The position numbers and the translations under genes are program-made. Of a DNA stretch of 38,984 nt, positions 22,196 through 30,823 are shown in pieces. This DNA is from a virus, in the IMG/VR virus record IMGVR_UViG_3300006038_000003, positions 1 to 38,984 of that record. The stretch is one strand, 5' to 3'. Under the pieces are notes generated by a model that searched no databases, had not been told where the DNA came from, and saw only the letters and a list, made by a program, of their open reading frames with translations. Every line of letters begins with the position of its first letter. Position 1 is the stretch's first letter.

Positions 22196-23041
22196 TCAGC
22201 GCTTCATGATGTCGGTGAGCGAGCGTGGGCCGCCGTATTCCGGGCCTCCTCTTGGTCCACCCGAAGGCGCACCTGAAAAGTCGGTCGGAAGTGGCGCGGC
22301 CTGTGCCGCCGGTTGCTGGGTCTGTTGGGACTGTGCCTGTGGCTGCTGCTGACCGCCCTGCATTGCGGCAAGCCGTTTCTGAAACCATGCTTCCGGGTCA
22401 TCACCGACTTCGGCAAATGCCGTATGTCGTTTGTGCCACGTCATAAGCACCTCAAAAGGATGCTTCGACTGGATCATTTCAGCGATAACCCGTTGGCCTT
22501 CCGGCGTGGTCGCGGCCTGTTCGATTGCTTCTTTCGCAGCGTCCACCTTCTCCTGGCCATGCGATTGCACGGCCATGTTTTCAGAGACGAATTCCTTCAT
22601 ATCCAGAATAGCCGTCTGAACCGGTGTAAGCTGCTCCTGCATGTAACCGTCAGGATTGTCGAACAATGTCGGTTTTGGCTGCTGCTGTGCTGGCTGCTGA
22701 GGCTGGGAAAGACTGGCGATGCGCTCTTCCAGTTCCTTCAGCTTCTTTTCATAGCGCTCTTCGGTTTCCTTGCGCTTGCCGCGCTCGGCGTCGAGTGCCT
22801 GAATTGGAACGTGTCCCGGTTGCTGGGTGGCGGCGTTTTCAGCCTGACCCGGCGCTGAGGCTTGTTCCTTGCCAGCGAAACGGCCTTGACCGTCTCTCTG
22901 CTGCCCTTGTTCCGTCGTCTGTCCCGAAGGAGCGGTGGCGGCGGTCGTTGCAGCATTTGCAGTATCGGTTTCAGTCGAGTTTTCCGAAGACGCAGAAGCG
23001 CCCCGGCCCGACATGATGTCGTCCAGCGATTGCTCAGTCAC
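22196..23041 (-). CDS. Scaffolding protein
   Basis: 281 aa, GTG start eight bases after GAGG. The N-terminus is disordered and Ala/Thr/Gln/Gly-rich, followed by a Lys/Glu coiled coil (about 85-112), Gln/Pro-rich linkers and a basic short C-terminal end (RSLTDIMKR) that would contact the capsid protein. The ends carry similar motifs (SLDDIMSGRG and SLTDIMKR). Composition and location between portal and capsid genes are typical of scaffolds, which assist assembly and are absent from mature heads. Confidence 0.85.
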   Translation of the reverse strand: MTEQSLDDIMSGRGASASSENSTETDTANAATTAATAPSGQTTEQGQQRDGQGRFAGKEQASAPGQAENAATQQPGHVPIQALDAERGKRKETEERYEKKLKELEERIASLSQPQQPAQQQPKPTLFDNPDGYMQEQLTPVQTAILDMKEFVSENMAVQSHGQEKVDAAKEAIEQAATTPEGQRVIAEMIQSKHPFEVLMTWHKRHTAFAEVGDDPEAWFQKRLAAMQGGQQQPQAQSQQTQQPAAQAAPLPTDFSGAPSGGPRGGPEYGGPRSLTDIMKR

Positions 23042-23128
23042 AGTGTTTTCCTCGTTCGTGAAGATTACGTTTGCCCGATAAACCCGGCACCGGTTCGTTG
23101 CCCGTTCAGGTCGGCACCACCACGCAGA

Positions 23129-25090
23129 TTAACGGCCTGCGACCGGCTGCCCGTTCACCCCGGCACCGGGTAGGATCGACCATGGAACCGGGCCAAGCCC
23201 TGCCAAGGTCGTTTCAAGGCGGGTCTGATCAGTTTCCGCCATGATCTTTTGCGTGCTGGCTTCCGTGTTCCGGATGTCAGCACCTGCTTTTGCGTATTCG
23301 ATCTCGGATGCACCAGAGCCCCCGTCAGAGGGCATCATGGTTTGGCGAGCATCTGCCATCGCTTTTTCTGCTTGCGCGTTTCGCAGGTTCGCTGTGGCCT
23401 GCTGCGCGGCCACTTCCGCCTGTGCCCCGGCGATTGCCATAGGGTTCGGTGGCTGTTGTTCAGCATCGCCAATCGCCTTGAGCAATTCGCCCTTGGAACG
23501 AAGGTTCGGCGCTGCTGCGATGACCGCCTTGAACGGAATTTCACCCTTGGTGTCCATCCGCTTCAGGTCAACGATCAGGCTGAACTGCTCATCCATCAGC
23601 GCACCGACGGCCGGCGCATCATCAAGGATGATATCAATGTCGATTTCAGCGAGCTTGCCCTGCATCATTGAGACGTTTGCACCTTCAGGAACTGCTCCAG
23701 GAGGCATAGACATCGGGTTGGTATTCAGGCCCACCCACCGAAGATTGCGCATGTCGTCGGTTACGCGTATCCAGCGCTCGCCCGTCCAGAACTGACGAAT
23801 GCGGTTCCACATCTTGCGGTACGCGTCCATGTCCATCTGACGCAGCGCATCGGTAAGCAAGCCCATCTGGGTCTGGCCGCCTTGCTGTTGAGCGATGATG
23901 GCACGGCCCGACTGTTGACCAGCCTGCTTGCCCTGCATCGCTGCATTCGGCCCCATTACCTCGAAGACCGCCATGGCCTGCTCAAGCAATTGCATGTGGC
24001 CTTGGGACTGGTCGTTCGTCGGAATGATACCGAAATCTTCTCCGAACTTTGCCGGCCCGGTCAGCGTGATGTGTCCGTCAGCCTTCTGAAGCTGCTTCTT
24101 GTTTTCCTTCACATTCGAGTTGTAAGCGTCGTTGCCGAACGTCTGGCGCGACGTATCCAAGTGCAGCTTCTTCGACCGGCGCTTGTTGATTTCGTCCTGC
24201 GGGTCAACCAAATCCCGGATTGGACCATAGCGGCCATTGTCACGGTCGGTGTAGGACGAACGCCAGGCATACGGATGCTCGCGCTCTCCGTTCTCATCCA
24301 GCCACGGCGAAGGTCCGTCGCGAAGAATGCCGCCCTTGGTGAACTCGGCATAGCTCCATTGACCATCCTGACCGATGAAATACATCTGGATGACGCGGAT
24401 GCGCTTGCGGCGCGCGCTGTGCACCCATGAGAACTTCGGCTTGTCGTCAAAGGTCTCGCCCGTAGTGGCGATCGATACCGTTTCATCGAAAACAGCCGCT
24501 GCGCCTTCACCATACCGTCGCACGGCCTCTTCCCGGTCCATCCAGATGATGAGCCCAAGATAGGTTGCATCAGAGAAGTCATCTTCCGAACTGTGCGGGT
24601 CCCAGAACATACGATCCCACGCGCAGCGCGTGAGCTTCACATCGTAGTCTGGTTCCGTCATCGTCGTGGACGACAACAGCGAAGAGCGCTTCATGCGAAC
24701 CGTGATCTCGACACCGCCCCAGCCTGCCTTGAGCATGTCGCCCCAGACCAGAGACTTGATGTCAGAATAGCCCTGATCATCGCAGACATAGCGCAGTGAG
24801 TCCGTCACCGCCTGCGAATCCTGCTCATGCATAGGCGTGCGAGGCAATGCTCGCGGCTGAGTGCGCTGCTGCCGCTCCAGACCCTGAAGATAGTCGATCT
24901 TGTTGCGGATCAGGTTGAACGACACCACCGGCTGGCCACGCTTGCGCAGGATTTCGGCTTCGCGCTCGGTCCACTGGCGATTGTTGTAGTAGTCGAGGTA
25001 CTTTTCAGCGCCCTTTCTCGACTTGTCAGACCCGTCTTCGGCGTCGGTGAACATGTCGATGAGCCATCCATGAAACTGAATGTCTTCCAT
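23129..25090 (-). CDS. P22-type portal protein
   Basis: 653 aa with the start at 25090, an ATGA overlap with the terminase stop; the longer TTG frame inside terL is less likely. The N-terminal EKYLDYYNNRQWTEREAEIL, VSFNLIRNKIDYLQGLERQQ, GWGGVEITV and DPHSSEDDFSDATYLG are the pattern of the P22 portal family (725 aa in P22). The C-terminal part is helical and Ala/Gln-rich like the barrel. It forms the dodecameric DNA gate at one vertex. A +1-frame extension continues past its stop to 23065. Confidence 0.9.
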   Translation of the reverse strand: MEDIQFHGWLIDMFTDAEDGSDKSRKGAEKYLDYYNNRQWTEREAEILRKRGQPVVSFNLIRNKIDYLQGLERQQRTQPRALPRTPMHEQDSQAVTDSLRYVCDDQGYSDIKSLVWGDMLKAGWGGVEITVRMKRSSLLSSTTMTEPDYDVKLTRCAWDRMFWDPHSSEDDFSDATYLGLIIWMDREEAVRRYGEGAAAVFDETVSIATTGETFDDKPKFSWVHSARRKRIRVIQMYFIGQDGQWSYAEFTKGGILRDGPSPWLDENGEREHPYAWRSSYTDRDNGRYGPIRDLVDPQDEINKRRSKKLHLDTSRQTFGNDAYNSNVKENKKQLQKADGHITLTGPAKFGEDFGIIPTNDQSQGHMQLLEQAMAVFEVMGPNAAMQGKQAGQQSGRAIIAQQQGGQTQMGLLTDALRQMDMDAYRKMWNRIRQFWTGERWIRVTDDMRNLRWVGLNTNPMSMPPGAVPEGANVSMMQGKLAEIDIDIILDDAPAVGALMDEQFSLIVDLKRMDTKGEIPFKAVIAAAPNLRSKGELLKAIGDAEQQPPNPMAIAGAQAEVAAQQATANLRNAQAEKAMADARQTMMPSDGGSGASEIEYAKAGADIRNTEASTQKIMAETDQTRLETTLAGLGPVPWSILPGAGVNGQPVAGR

Positions 25091-26586
25091 CAGGCTACTT
25101 TCCAATCTGGGGAATCGTCATCGTCTTCCGGCTCTTTGAACCAGTCGCGCTGCGCATTGTCGTTTTTCTTGGTGTCCTTGATGACCACATACGGACGCGA
25201 CATGCAGGCATAGCGCGCCTCGTCGGCAATGTGGTCTTCACTGGTCGTGTCCAGGTCTTCGGGCCTGTTAGGGTCGTGCTGGAGCAACGGCACGGTTCGG
25301 ATGAAGTCCTTGCACGTCGAGAACACGTAGAGCCCCGGCCTATCGCCGTCGCCTTTCATGCGCCCACGCATCTGGTCCCAGCCACCCATCGCGCCATGTG
25401 CTGCAATGCGCTTGTTGTCAGCCGGTCTGAAAACCACCTTGAAATCAGTGGCGCGGGACAGGCGTTCATAGATCGACGGGCCGCCATCTTCACTGAAAAC
25501 AGCGGGGTCGAGCACGCCGTATGAGATGGCCTCCGTTGGAGGCTTGATCATCTTTTGGCCGTCGCTGAATTCCGCGCCTTCTCTAGTGGCTATACCAATG
25601 CCGACTTCTTCAGCCGTCAGCTTGAGGCCAACGTTCGCTTCACCTTCCTTGCAACCGTACCATTCCCGGTAACGAACGATCGAGCCGCGCGGTATCAACC
25701 CGCTTTCCGCCTGATAGTCGTCGCCGGCGATGGCCCACCAGCCGACAGAAAACGGTTTTGCCGAGCCCCAGTCCATGGAGCGAAACCGCGTCCAGTCCTT
25801 CGGCACAGCAAATGGCCGAACAATGTGCTTCGAGCTATTCCAGCAATCGAAGAACGCGCCTTCCACTGCATTCCAGTCGCCAGACAGCCACGCTTTAACA
25901 AGCTGCTCCGAGCCAACCAGATACAGGTTGTTGATGTATTCTGGGTCGTTCTCCAGCAGCAGCTTGTTATCCTGCACCCGGGATGGGATGTAGACATAGC
26001 GGTGCGTTTTCCCATTGGGCAGCAGCCGGGACAGCGGGACCATTCCCTGCGGCGCCTGATCAATATAGCGCTGCTTGATCCAGTGCTGTCCAGCGCCGCC
26101 GGGGTTGCCCGTCAGGATCAACTGCGTAGGAACGCCCCTTGCCGATCGAAGAACGCCAAACAGACGGTCAATCGGCTTACTGTCTGGATACAGGCCCGCT
26201 TCTTCAATGCAGGCGTCAGAGACGTTCTGTCCCTGATACTTGTCCGCATCCTGCACTCGCTCGAGTGGGCGAAATCGAAGCCGGCCGCCACCCGGGAAAG
26301 TCCATGTCTTCTTTTGGTCATTCCAGCCCGCGCCGATCTTGCCGTAAATCTCCTTGCTGCGGTCAATAGCGTCATCGAGCATCGGCAATTCGCGCCGGCA
26401 GAACAGAGCATTGAATGCGGAACCGTACATGGCTGCCTTAATGGCATACTTGCCCAGAACGCCGTCAGTCTTGCCACCACCGCGCGCGCCGCCGAAGAAT
26501 ATCTCTCTGTAAGGGCAATCAACCAGCGCGCTCTGTGGGCCCTCCTGCGGCGACCACGCAATGCGCCTAAGCTGGATTTGCCCCAT
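25090..26586 (-). CDS. terL: Terminase large subunit
   Basis: 498 aa. The ATPase domain has a Walker A GGARGGGKT at 32-40 and a Walker B-like DACIEEAG near 124-131. The C-terminal nuclease domain carries acidic residues in FRSMDWGSAKPFSVGWW, SYGVLDPAVF and DHIADEARYACM. It packages DNA into the prohead through the portal. It overlaps the small subunit gene by 20 bp upstream and the portal start downstream. P22/Sf6-like relatives package by a headful mechanism, so that mode is likely here. Confidence 0.93.
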   Translation of the reverse strand: MGQIQLRRIAWSPQEGPQSALVDCPYREIFFGGARGGGKTDGVLGKYAIKAAMYGSAFNALFCRRELPMLDDAIDRSKEIYGKIGAGWNDQKKTWTFPGGGRLRFRPLERVQDADKYQGQNVSDACIEEAGLYPDSKPIDRLFGVLRSARGVPTQLILTGNPGGAGQHWIKQRYIDQAPQGMVPLSRLLPNGKTHRYVYIPSRVQDNKLLLENDPEYINNLYLVGSEQLVKAWLSGDWNAVEGAFFDCWNSSKHIVRPFAVPKDWTRFRSMDWGSAKPFSVGWWAIAGDDYQAESGLIPRGSIVRYREWYGCKEGEANVGLKLTAEEVGIGIATREGAEFSDGQKMIKPPTEAISYGVLDPAVFSEDGGPSIYERLSRATDFKVVFRPADNKRIAAHGAMGGWDQMRGRMKGDGDRPGLYVFSTCKDFIRTVPLLQHDPNRPEDLDTTSEDHIADEARYACMSRPYVVIKDTKKNDNAQRDWFKEPEDDDDSPDWKVA

Positions 26587-27037
26587 GCTGCTTTTGCCAC
26601 TCTTCTTCGTTCATCGGCTTTGCGTTGACAACGAAGTCAAGCGCTCCAGTGAGGTCCACATCCAGCTTGTCGCCATAGACTTTCGGCCGGAGCTTCCCAG
26701 CCATCCATTTGCGGGCGTCTATCTGTAACCGGCGGTGTTCGATCATGTCGCCCTTGGAGACTTCGAGAACTTCGCCATCCTTATTCAGTTTGGTCTTCGT
26801 CCCCTCTATCGGCGTGTTCGCAATGTCTAGGATTTCATCAAAGAGAACATCAGCCTGGGCTTCGCGCGCACGCGCGTACTGGTCGCGGAACTCGTCGTGA
26901 GATGACAACCACCTAAACACCGTAGCCTTGTGAGGCATGTTATCGCTTGCGCAGATCGAATTAAGGCTTTTGCCCTCTGCCAAGCGTTCACAGATCGCGT
27001 CTGCGACTTTCACGCTGTATGATGAAGGTCTTGCCAT
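26567..27037 (-). CDS. terS: Terminase small subunit (Sf6 gp1-like)
   Basis: 156 aa. An N-terminal HTH region (VADAICERLAEGKSLNSICA, KATVFRWLSSHDEFRDQYARA) and central helical oligomerisation segment match the Sf6-type small terminase pattern. It recognises the packaging site and recruits TerL. The ribosome site is AAGGA. It is the first gene of the leftward late operon and is divergent from the plus-strand gene at 27127. Confidence 0.88.
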   Translation of the reverse strand: MARPSSYSVKVADAICERLAEGKSLNSICASDNMPHKATVFRWLSSHDEFRDQYARAREAQADVLFDEILDIANTPIEGTKTKLNKDGEVLEVSKGDMIEHRRLQIDARKWMAGKLRPKVYGDKLDVDLTGALDFVVNAKPMNEEEWQKQHGANPA

Positions 27038-27126
27038 TCGATATCCTTGACGAAGTTAAACCTGTACGTGCATATTCCGGCGGCCAACCGGCAACGCTAC
27101 GTTTACTATCGAAGAAGAAGAGACCT

Positions 27127-27411
27127 ATGAAATACTCTTACGACTTTCAGTACCTGCCCAAAGGTGCCGTTCGCCCATCCGATGATGGAGTGGTTGTTCC
27201 CGTCCAGACAGACGATGCCGGATTTCTTTTGGCACCAAATGTGGGCGACTATGTTCAGATGATTCAGATGGCAGACACGGAAGGCAACGCTCAGTTTGCT
27301 GGTAGAGTCAAATCGAGATTGTTCACCTACATGGGCGCGCAGCATTGCTCCGTTAATATCGTCATTGAAGAGGTTGACGATGCGATTTGGGGTTCACTGA
27401 TAAAAGAATGA
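27127..27411 (+). CDS. Hypothetical protein divergent from terS (94 aa)
   Basis: The start at 27127 is preferred because of the purine-rich GAAGAAG upstream; an extended frame from 27019 overlaps terS. The product is beta-rich (MKYSYDFQYLPKGAV, GDYVQMIQMAD, FAGRVKSRLFTYMG, VNIVIEEVDDAIWG), compact and without TM. It resembles small rhizobial hypothetical proteins. Its orientation opposes the late operon, so it is probably expressed in the lysogen or early. Confidence 0.65.
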   Translation: MKYSYDFQYLPKGAVRPSDDGVVVPVQTDDAGFLLAPNVGDYVQMIQMADTEGNAQFAGRVKSRLFTYMGAQHCSVNIVIEEVDDAIWGSLIKE

Positions 27412-27490
27412 CTCACGGCTAGGCGGGACGCTTCCATGTCTCGTCTGGCATCTAAGCAGACATTCATGGCACGGGCTGCGGAGAACTGGC

Positions 27491-28207
27491 ATGTCGGATG
27501 AGAAACTTCCTGATTATCCAAATAGTGACAATAGAAGTTTCGGTTATGAAGTCGCTCGTACCACGATTGACGCTGCTGCCTCTGCGATCCCCGGCGGAAG
27601 TTATGCGGTCGGTAAACTTGTTGAACGATTCGTCGCCGCTCCGTTGCAGAAGAGGCGCGACGAGTGGTTCGAGAGAGTTGGTGCTGGCCTTCGCGAGCTT
27701 GAAGAGCGGTTTGACGGGTTTGACCCCTCTTCGCTTGACGAGAACGAGGATTTCGTTTCCGCGGTATTCGAAGCGACCCAGGCCGCTATGAAGACTTCAC
27801 GCCACGAGAAATTAGAAGCTCTGCGTAACGGAATACTGAATATCGCTGCAGGCCAAACGGTAGACGAAATATTGCGAGGTACGTTCTTCTCTTATATTGA
27901 CAGGTTCAGTCCGGCTCACATCAGGGTACTGAAGTTGCTGTCAGACCCGGCCTCCTCCGAAGAGATGCGCGCATTCGCGCAGAACACGTACATGGGGTCT
28001 CAGCTAAGCGGATTGCAAAAAGCTATTCCTTCAAGCGAAATAGATTTTGCAGGTCTCAAAAGAATACTGGCAGAATTAGATCGTGAGGGCCTGGCGGATA
28101 GTGCCAGCATGCACGCAATGGGAACAAGCCAAGGCTTACTGTCTAAAAGATCAACCAACGACGGCGACGCTTTTCTTCGATTTGTCTCAAACCCTTTCGA
28201 GAAATGA
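27491..28207 (+). CDS. Helical accessory protein of unknown family (238 aa)
   Basis: The start follows GGAG by seven bases. A hydrophobic-amphipathic N-terminal stretch (SAIPGGSYAVGKLVERFVAA) is followed by a helical domain with segments APLQKRRDEWFERVGAGLRE, ENEDFVSAVFEATQAAM and HEKLEALRNGILNIA, then FSPAHIRVLKLLSDP. I recall these segments from standalone proteins in many bacterial genomic islands, without a function. It sits between terminase and early genes, outside the phage core transcription plan, as a likely cargo gene. A phage-defence role is a guess from context. Confidence 0.75.
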   Translation: MSDEKLPDYPNSDNRSFGYEVARTTIDAAASAIPGGSYAVGKLVERFVAAPLQKRRDEWFERVGAGLRELEERFDGFDPSSLDENEDFVSAVFEATQAAMKTSRHEKLEALRNGILNIAAGQTVDEILRGTFFSYIDRFSPAHIRVLKLLSDPASSEEMRAFAQNTYMGSQLSGLQKAIPSSEIDFAGLKRILAELDREGLADSASMHAMGTSQGLLSKRSTNDGDAFLRFVSNPFEK

Positions 28208-28229
28208 CCGGACAAGAATCCTCTCCCGA

Positions 28230-28243
28230 TCTTGCTCGGTGGT
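28230..28243 (+). repeat. 14-bp direct repeat, copy 1
   Basis: TCTTGCTCGGTGGT is repeated exactly at 28547-28560. The two copies bracket the small membrane protein gene at 28323-28541, which may mark insertion or duplication of that unit. Confidence 0.6.
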
Positions 28244-28322
28244 CAGCCCCTTCGCCAACCTTGCGCGAATGTCTCGTGCCGTGCATTCTTGAGTACTGGC
28301 ATGGGTAACCTTGAGGGATGGG

Positions 28323-28541
28323 ATGATCTGGGCTTCAGTCGTTTTCGGTGCGCTGTCTGCTGCTTCTTGGCTGCTATCCGCTGTGATTTCGCCAGTAATA
28401 ACGGCTACCTATTGGGATGGACCACCTGCCCCTCTAGTGAGGCGCATGAAGCTGGGGTCAGGCTTTAACGCAATCGGAGCGCTTTTCGGATCGATTGCTG
28501 TCGGCCTTCAGGCGTATTCAACATATCTCACGATGCCCTGA
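28323..28541 (+). CDS. Small two-TM membrane protein (72 aa)
   Basis: Hydrophobic helices at about 1-22 (MIWASVVFGALSAASWLLSAVI) and 48-68, with a Pro-rich loop (YWDGPPAPLVRRMKLG) between. The start at 28323 follows GAGGGATGGG. Similar YWDGPP-containing small membrane proteins are common in rhizobia, with unknown function. It is flanked by a 14-bp direct repeat and convergent with the zinc-ribbon gene at 28563. Confidence 0.65.
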   Translation: MIWASVVFGALSAASWLLSAVISPVITATYWDGPPAPLVRRMKLGSGFNAIGALFGSIAVGLQAYSTYLTMP

Positions 28542-28546
28542 CCCGC

Positions 28547-28560
28547 TCTTGCTCGGTGGT
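28547..28560 (+). repeat. 14-bp direct repeat, copy 2
   Basis: Exact second copy of the 28230-28243 sequence, six bases after the stop of the small membrane protein gene. Confidence 0.6.
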
Positions 28561-28562
28561 GG

Positions 28563-28805
28563 TCATGGGGTGGCGTAAATCCTGTGGGCACATACCGGGC
28601 AATCCACACTCAGGTAGTCACCGTCGCGCTGATCAGCGGTGAACTTCGCGTCACGGCGCTTGAATTCCACAATGGTCAAGCAGTTTCTGCATGTTGACCG
28701 GTAGGTTTTCTCTTCCGGCGCCTGTCCGCGCTTGATGATCTTGATCCCAGACGTGCCGCCGGCAGCATAGAGGTCTTCGCGCTGGTCGTAGACTTTCTCG
28801 CTCAT
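28563..28805 (-). CDS. Zinc-ribbon-like small protein (80 aa)
   Basis: The start at 28805 has GGAGAG just upstream and is preferred to the in-frame ATG 12 bases earlier. The C-terminal two thirds hold CRNC (about 39-42) and CPVC (about 70-73), a likely zinc ribbon with an intervening basic segment (VEFKRRDAKFTADQRDGDYL). It is downstream of and codirectional with the 113-aa gene, so the pair may be the distal end of the early leftward operon. Function unknown. Confidence 0.65.
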   Translation of the reverse strand: MSEKVYDQREDLYAAGGTSGIKIIKRGQAPEEKTYRSTCRNCLTIVEFKRRDAKFTADQRDGDYLSVDCPVCAHRIYATP

Positions 28806-28835
28806 CGCTCTCTCCATGTGGGCGGGTGAATGGGG

Positions 28836-29177
28836 TTAGGCGGCGACGGCCGGCGAACTGTAGTCGAAGAACCAGCCGTTGTAGTCTGCCGTCTCTGGCC
28901 CGAATTGCTCTGCCTTGGGCAATTCACCGATCTCGGCCCAATACTGCGGGGTGGCGCCGCAATAGAGCCGCTTGTCACCGTCGCCAGATATCTGCCAATC
29001 GCTGATCCATTCGCCCTTGGCATTGTCGGGATCGTAAGACGCCCAACCCTCTTGGGACTTGTAGAAGTTGACAGCCGATGCATCCCATCTGGCTTGTACA
29101 ATCCCGAAGTCAGCAGTGAGGACGAGAACCCACTGGCCATCCTTGGGCGCATTGTCCATGGTCTGCCAGTTGAGCAT
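28836..29177 (-). CDS. DUF551-like hypothetical protein (113 aa)
   Basis: The start at 29177 follows AGGGGATGAGTG. The opening LNWQTMDNAPKDGQWVLVLT, followed by aromatic-rich beta strands (WASYDPDNAKGEWISDW), resembles the short DUF551-type phage proteins whose pattern is W-x-x-[MI]-x-x-A-P-[KR]-D-G-x-x-[VI]-L. Function unknown. It lies at the left edge of a 510-bp stretch without genes. Confidence 0.65.
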   Translation of the reverse strand: MLNWQTMDNAPKDGQWVLVLTADFGIVQARWDASAVNFYKSQEGWASYDPDNAKGEWISDWQISGDGDKRLYCGATPQYWAEIGELPKAEQFGPETADYNGWFFDYSSPAVAA

Positions 29178-29687
29178 CACTCATCCCCTGAAACGTATGC
29201 AGCCCCACCTTGTTACGGGCGGGGCTGGTGAAATGGCTAACCGGCCTTATCAATCAAACAGATGAGATAGGTGGCCCGGCAGACCCTCTTTCTCCGTTGC
29301 TCCCTCTATTGAGGTAAGCCGAGCGCTTTCGCCTCTCGTGATATCTGCAGGCGACCGCTGGGCCGCTTATAGATGTTCGGTGTCGCAACTTGCTGCTATC
29401 CCAGAACAGCACCGAACATCATCGCCCGATTTGCTGCAAGCCGTTGATCCCTCAACTTACCCCGGGTTCTGTGCCAGCTTTCGCTACGAAACACAGACAG
29501 GCCGTTCGACTTGCATTCCGTTGCCCTGTTGGGCGAATAGCTGCCGGTATTTTACATAGCCCCGGCAGGCTCTCCTCTTTCGAGCTTCAGTGACGTAATA
29601 TCCCGGGAGCGCCAGTGCATCGCGCGACCTCAGATCAATGAAGACGTCAGTCAAGCCATATGAAGGCGGCGCTCCCGACCTTAGCAG
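29178..29687. other. Gene-free stretch with nested inverted repeats
   Basis: About 510 bp with no convincing gene on either strand; the plus-strand frames are short and lack ribosome sites and protein-like patterns. It contains four stem-forming repeats: AGCCCC/GGGGCT (29201-29206 and 29221-29226), an 11-bp perfect arm pair GATGTTCGGTG/CACCGAACATC (29372-29382 and 29410-29420), CTGCCGG/CCGGCAG (29541-29547 and 29562-29568), and a 10-bp pair CGGGAGCGCC/GGCGCTCCCG (29604-29613 and 29668-29677). This suggests a structured RNA, an operator or replication region, or a decayed insertion. None can be chosen from sequence alone. Confidence 0.5.
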
Positions 29688-30707
29688 TCAAACAAGAGAT
29701 GGGAGTCCCTCGAGGTGACCATTTTCCCCTTGTCTGAAATAGAGAATTTCTCCACCAGAAACCGCGACCTTGAGCCGTATGCCGAGGCTTCGAAAAACTT
29801 CCCGCTCATTATATGGAAGAATAGAACAAAGCGCCCGTCCTACATCAGTCAAAATGTACACTGGCACGGCCGGCCTACCATCATGGTTCGTAAGGGGACT
29901 ATTGCCATTTCCAAAAGAAATCGAATTGCTTTTCATGATCCCTATTCCAATGGAATCACCACTAAGATACCAGAAGGGTTCGCCGGTGCTCAAAAAAGCC
30001 TCAGTAAAGACGCTGAGATGTCCGGCAATTCCTGGATCGGCAATCAGCCCAGCGCTTATTAATGAAATTTTTTCGTGGAAAGCGAGGGTTCCGGCAATCG
30101 AAATCGCAATAGCGTTCCTATTAATTCTGGAAGCCGATAAACGCTCAAAAATTGCTGCAGTAGGAGCGTCAAGCTCATCAGTTGCACGCAAAACTTTTGC
30201 GCTGAACGTACCAGGTTTGCGTATCTCTGCCGAAAGAACTCGACCCCAGCGTTGACGAAGCTCATCAGAGGAAGCATCTTCGGCATAGCGCTCAAATGCG
30301 TCCATAAATTCTTCATCTATCGTCGAAGGCCCGTTTGAAGCCTGCTGTTCTGAAGGCGGGCTTGTCCGGAGATCCTCAAGCGCTTCCGCGACTACCGCAT
30401 CCTTGTTGATTTGTTGTCGACCAATTTTTTTGAAATGGCCTTCAAACGCCCTTTTAGCGAACTCGTCATCCAGGTTCATTCGGTCCAAGCCATATCTAAC
30501 CGCGGCATCAATTAGCTGTCGTTCACCTTCGTTCTTTGCCCTACGTCTTTGAGCAACCCCTTCCAACCAAGCGCTGCCGAGATCGACTGCGCCCCCAAGG
30601 AGCCGATCCATTGAGGATACAGCTCTACTTTTTGCGGAAGCCTTGACACCAGTTTCGGTAAGCTCCGCTGATATGGAAGTTTCGCTATCAAGATGATCTT
30701 CACTCAT
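29688..30707 (-). CDS. DUF2806-like accessory protein (339 aa)
   Basis: The start at 30707 follows a G-rich GAAGGGGAAGGG; an upstream in-frame ATG lacks a ribosome site. The pattern fits DUF2806 as I know it: a helical N-terminus, FAKRAFEGHFKKIGRQQINK, then the signature DEEFMDAFERYAEDASSDELRQRWGRVLSAEIRKPGTFS split over about 135-175, and a beta-containing C-terminal domain that may sense a ligand. The family has no proven activity but recurs in genomic islands. The gene is visibly A+T-rich relative to its neighbours. It is likely cargo of the prophage, possibly defence-related. Confidence 0.75.
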   Translation of the reverse strand: MSEDHLDSETSISAELTETGVKASAKSRAVSSMDRLLGGAVDLGSAWLEGVAQRRRAKNEGERQLIDAAVRYGLDRMNLDDEFAKRAFEGHFKKIGRQQINKDAVVAEALEDLRTSPPSEQQASNGPSTIDEEFMDAFERYAEDASSDELRQRWGRVLSAEIRKPGTFSAKVLRATDELDAPTAAIFERLSASRINRNAIAISIAGTLAFHEKISLISAGLIADPGIAGHLSVFTEAFLSTGEPFWYLSGDSIGIGIMKSNSISFGNGNSPLTNHDGRPAVPVYILTDVGRALCSILPYNEREVFRSLGIRLKVAVSGGEILYFRQGENGHLEGLPSLV

Positions 30708-30823
30708 GCCCTTCCCCTTCGAGGAGTACATGATCATCGATCAAATGATTCCGAGCAACCTGTGTGACAGAGCTATATTGCTTTAGCTTTAAATCGCTGT
30801 GAATAGCCCCGGCTCTTCAGCCG

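Noticed and set aside
29338-29593. Plus-strand frames of 67-73 aa in the gene-free stretch
   Set aside because: No ribosome site, no protein-like pattern, and both frames overlap the inverted repeats.
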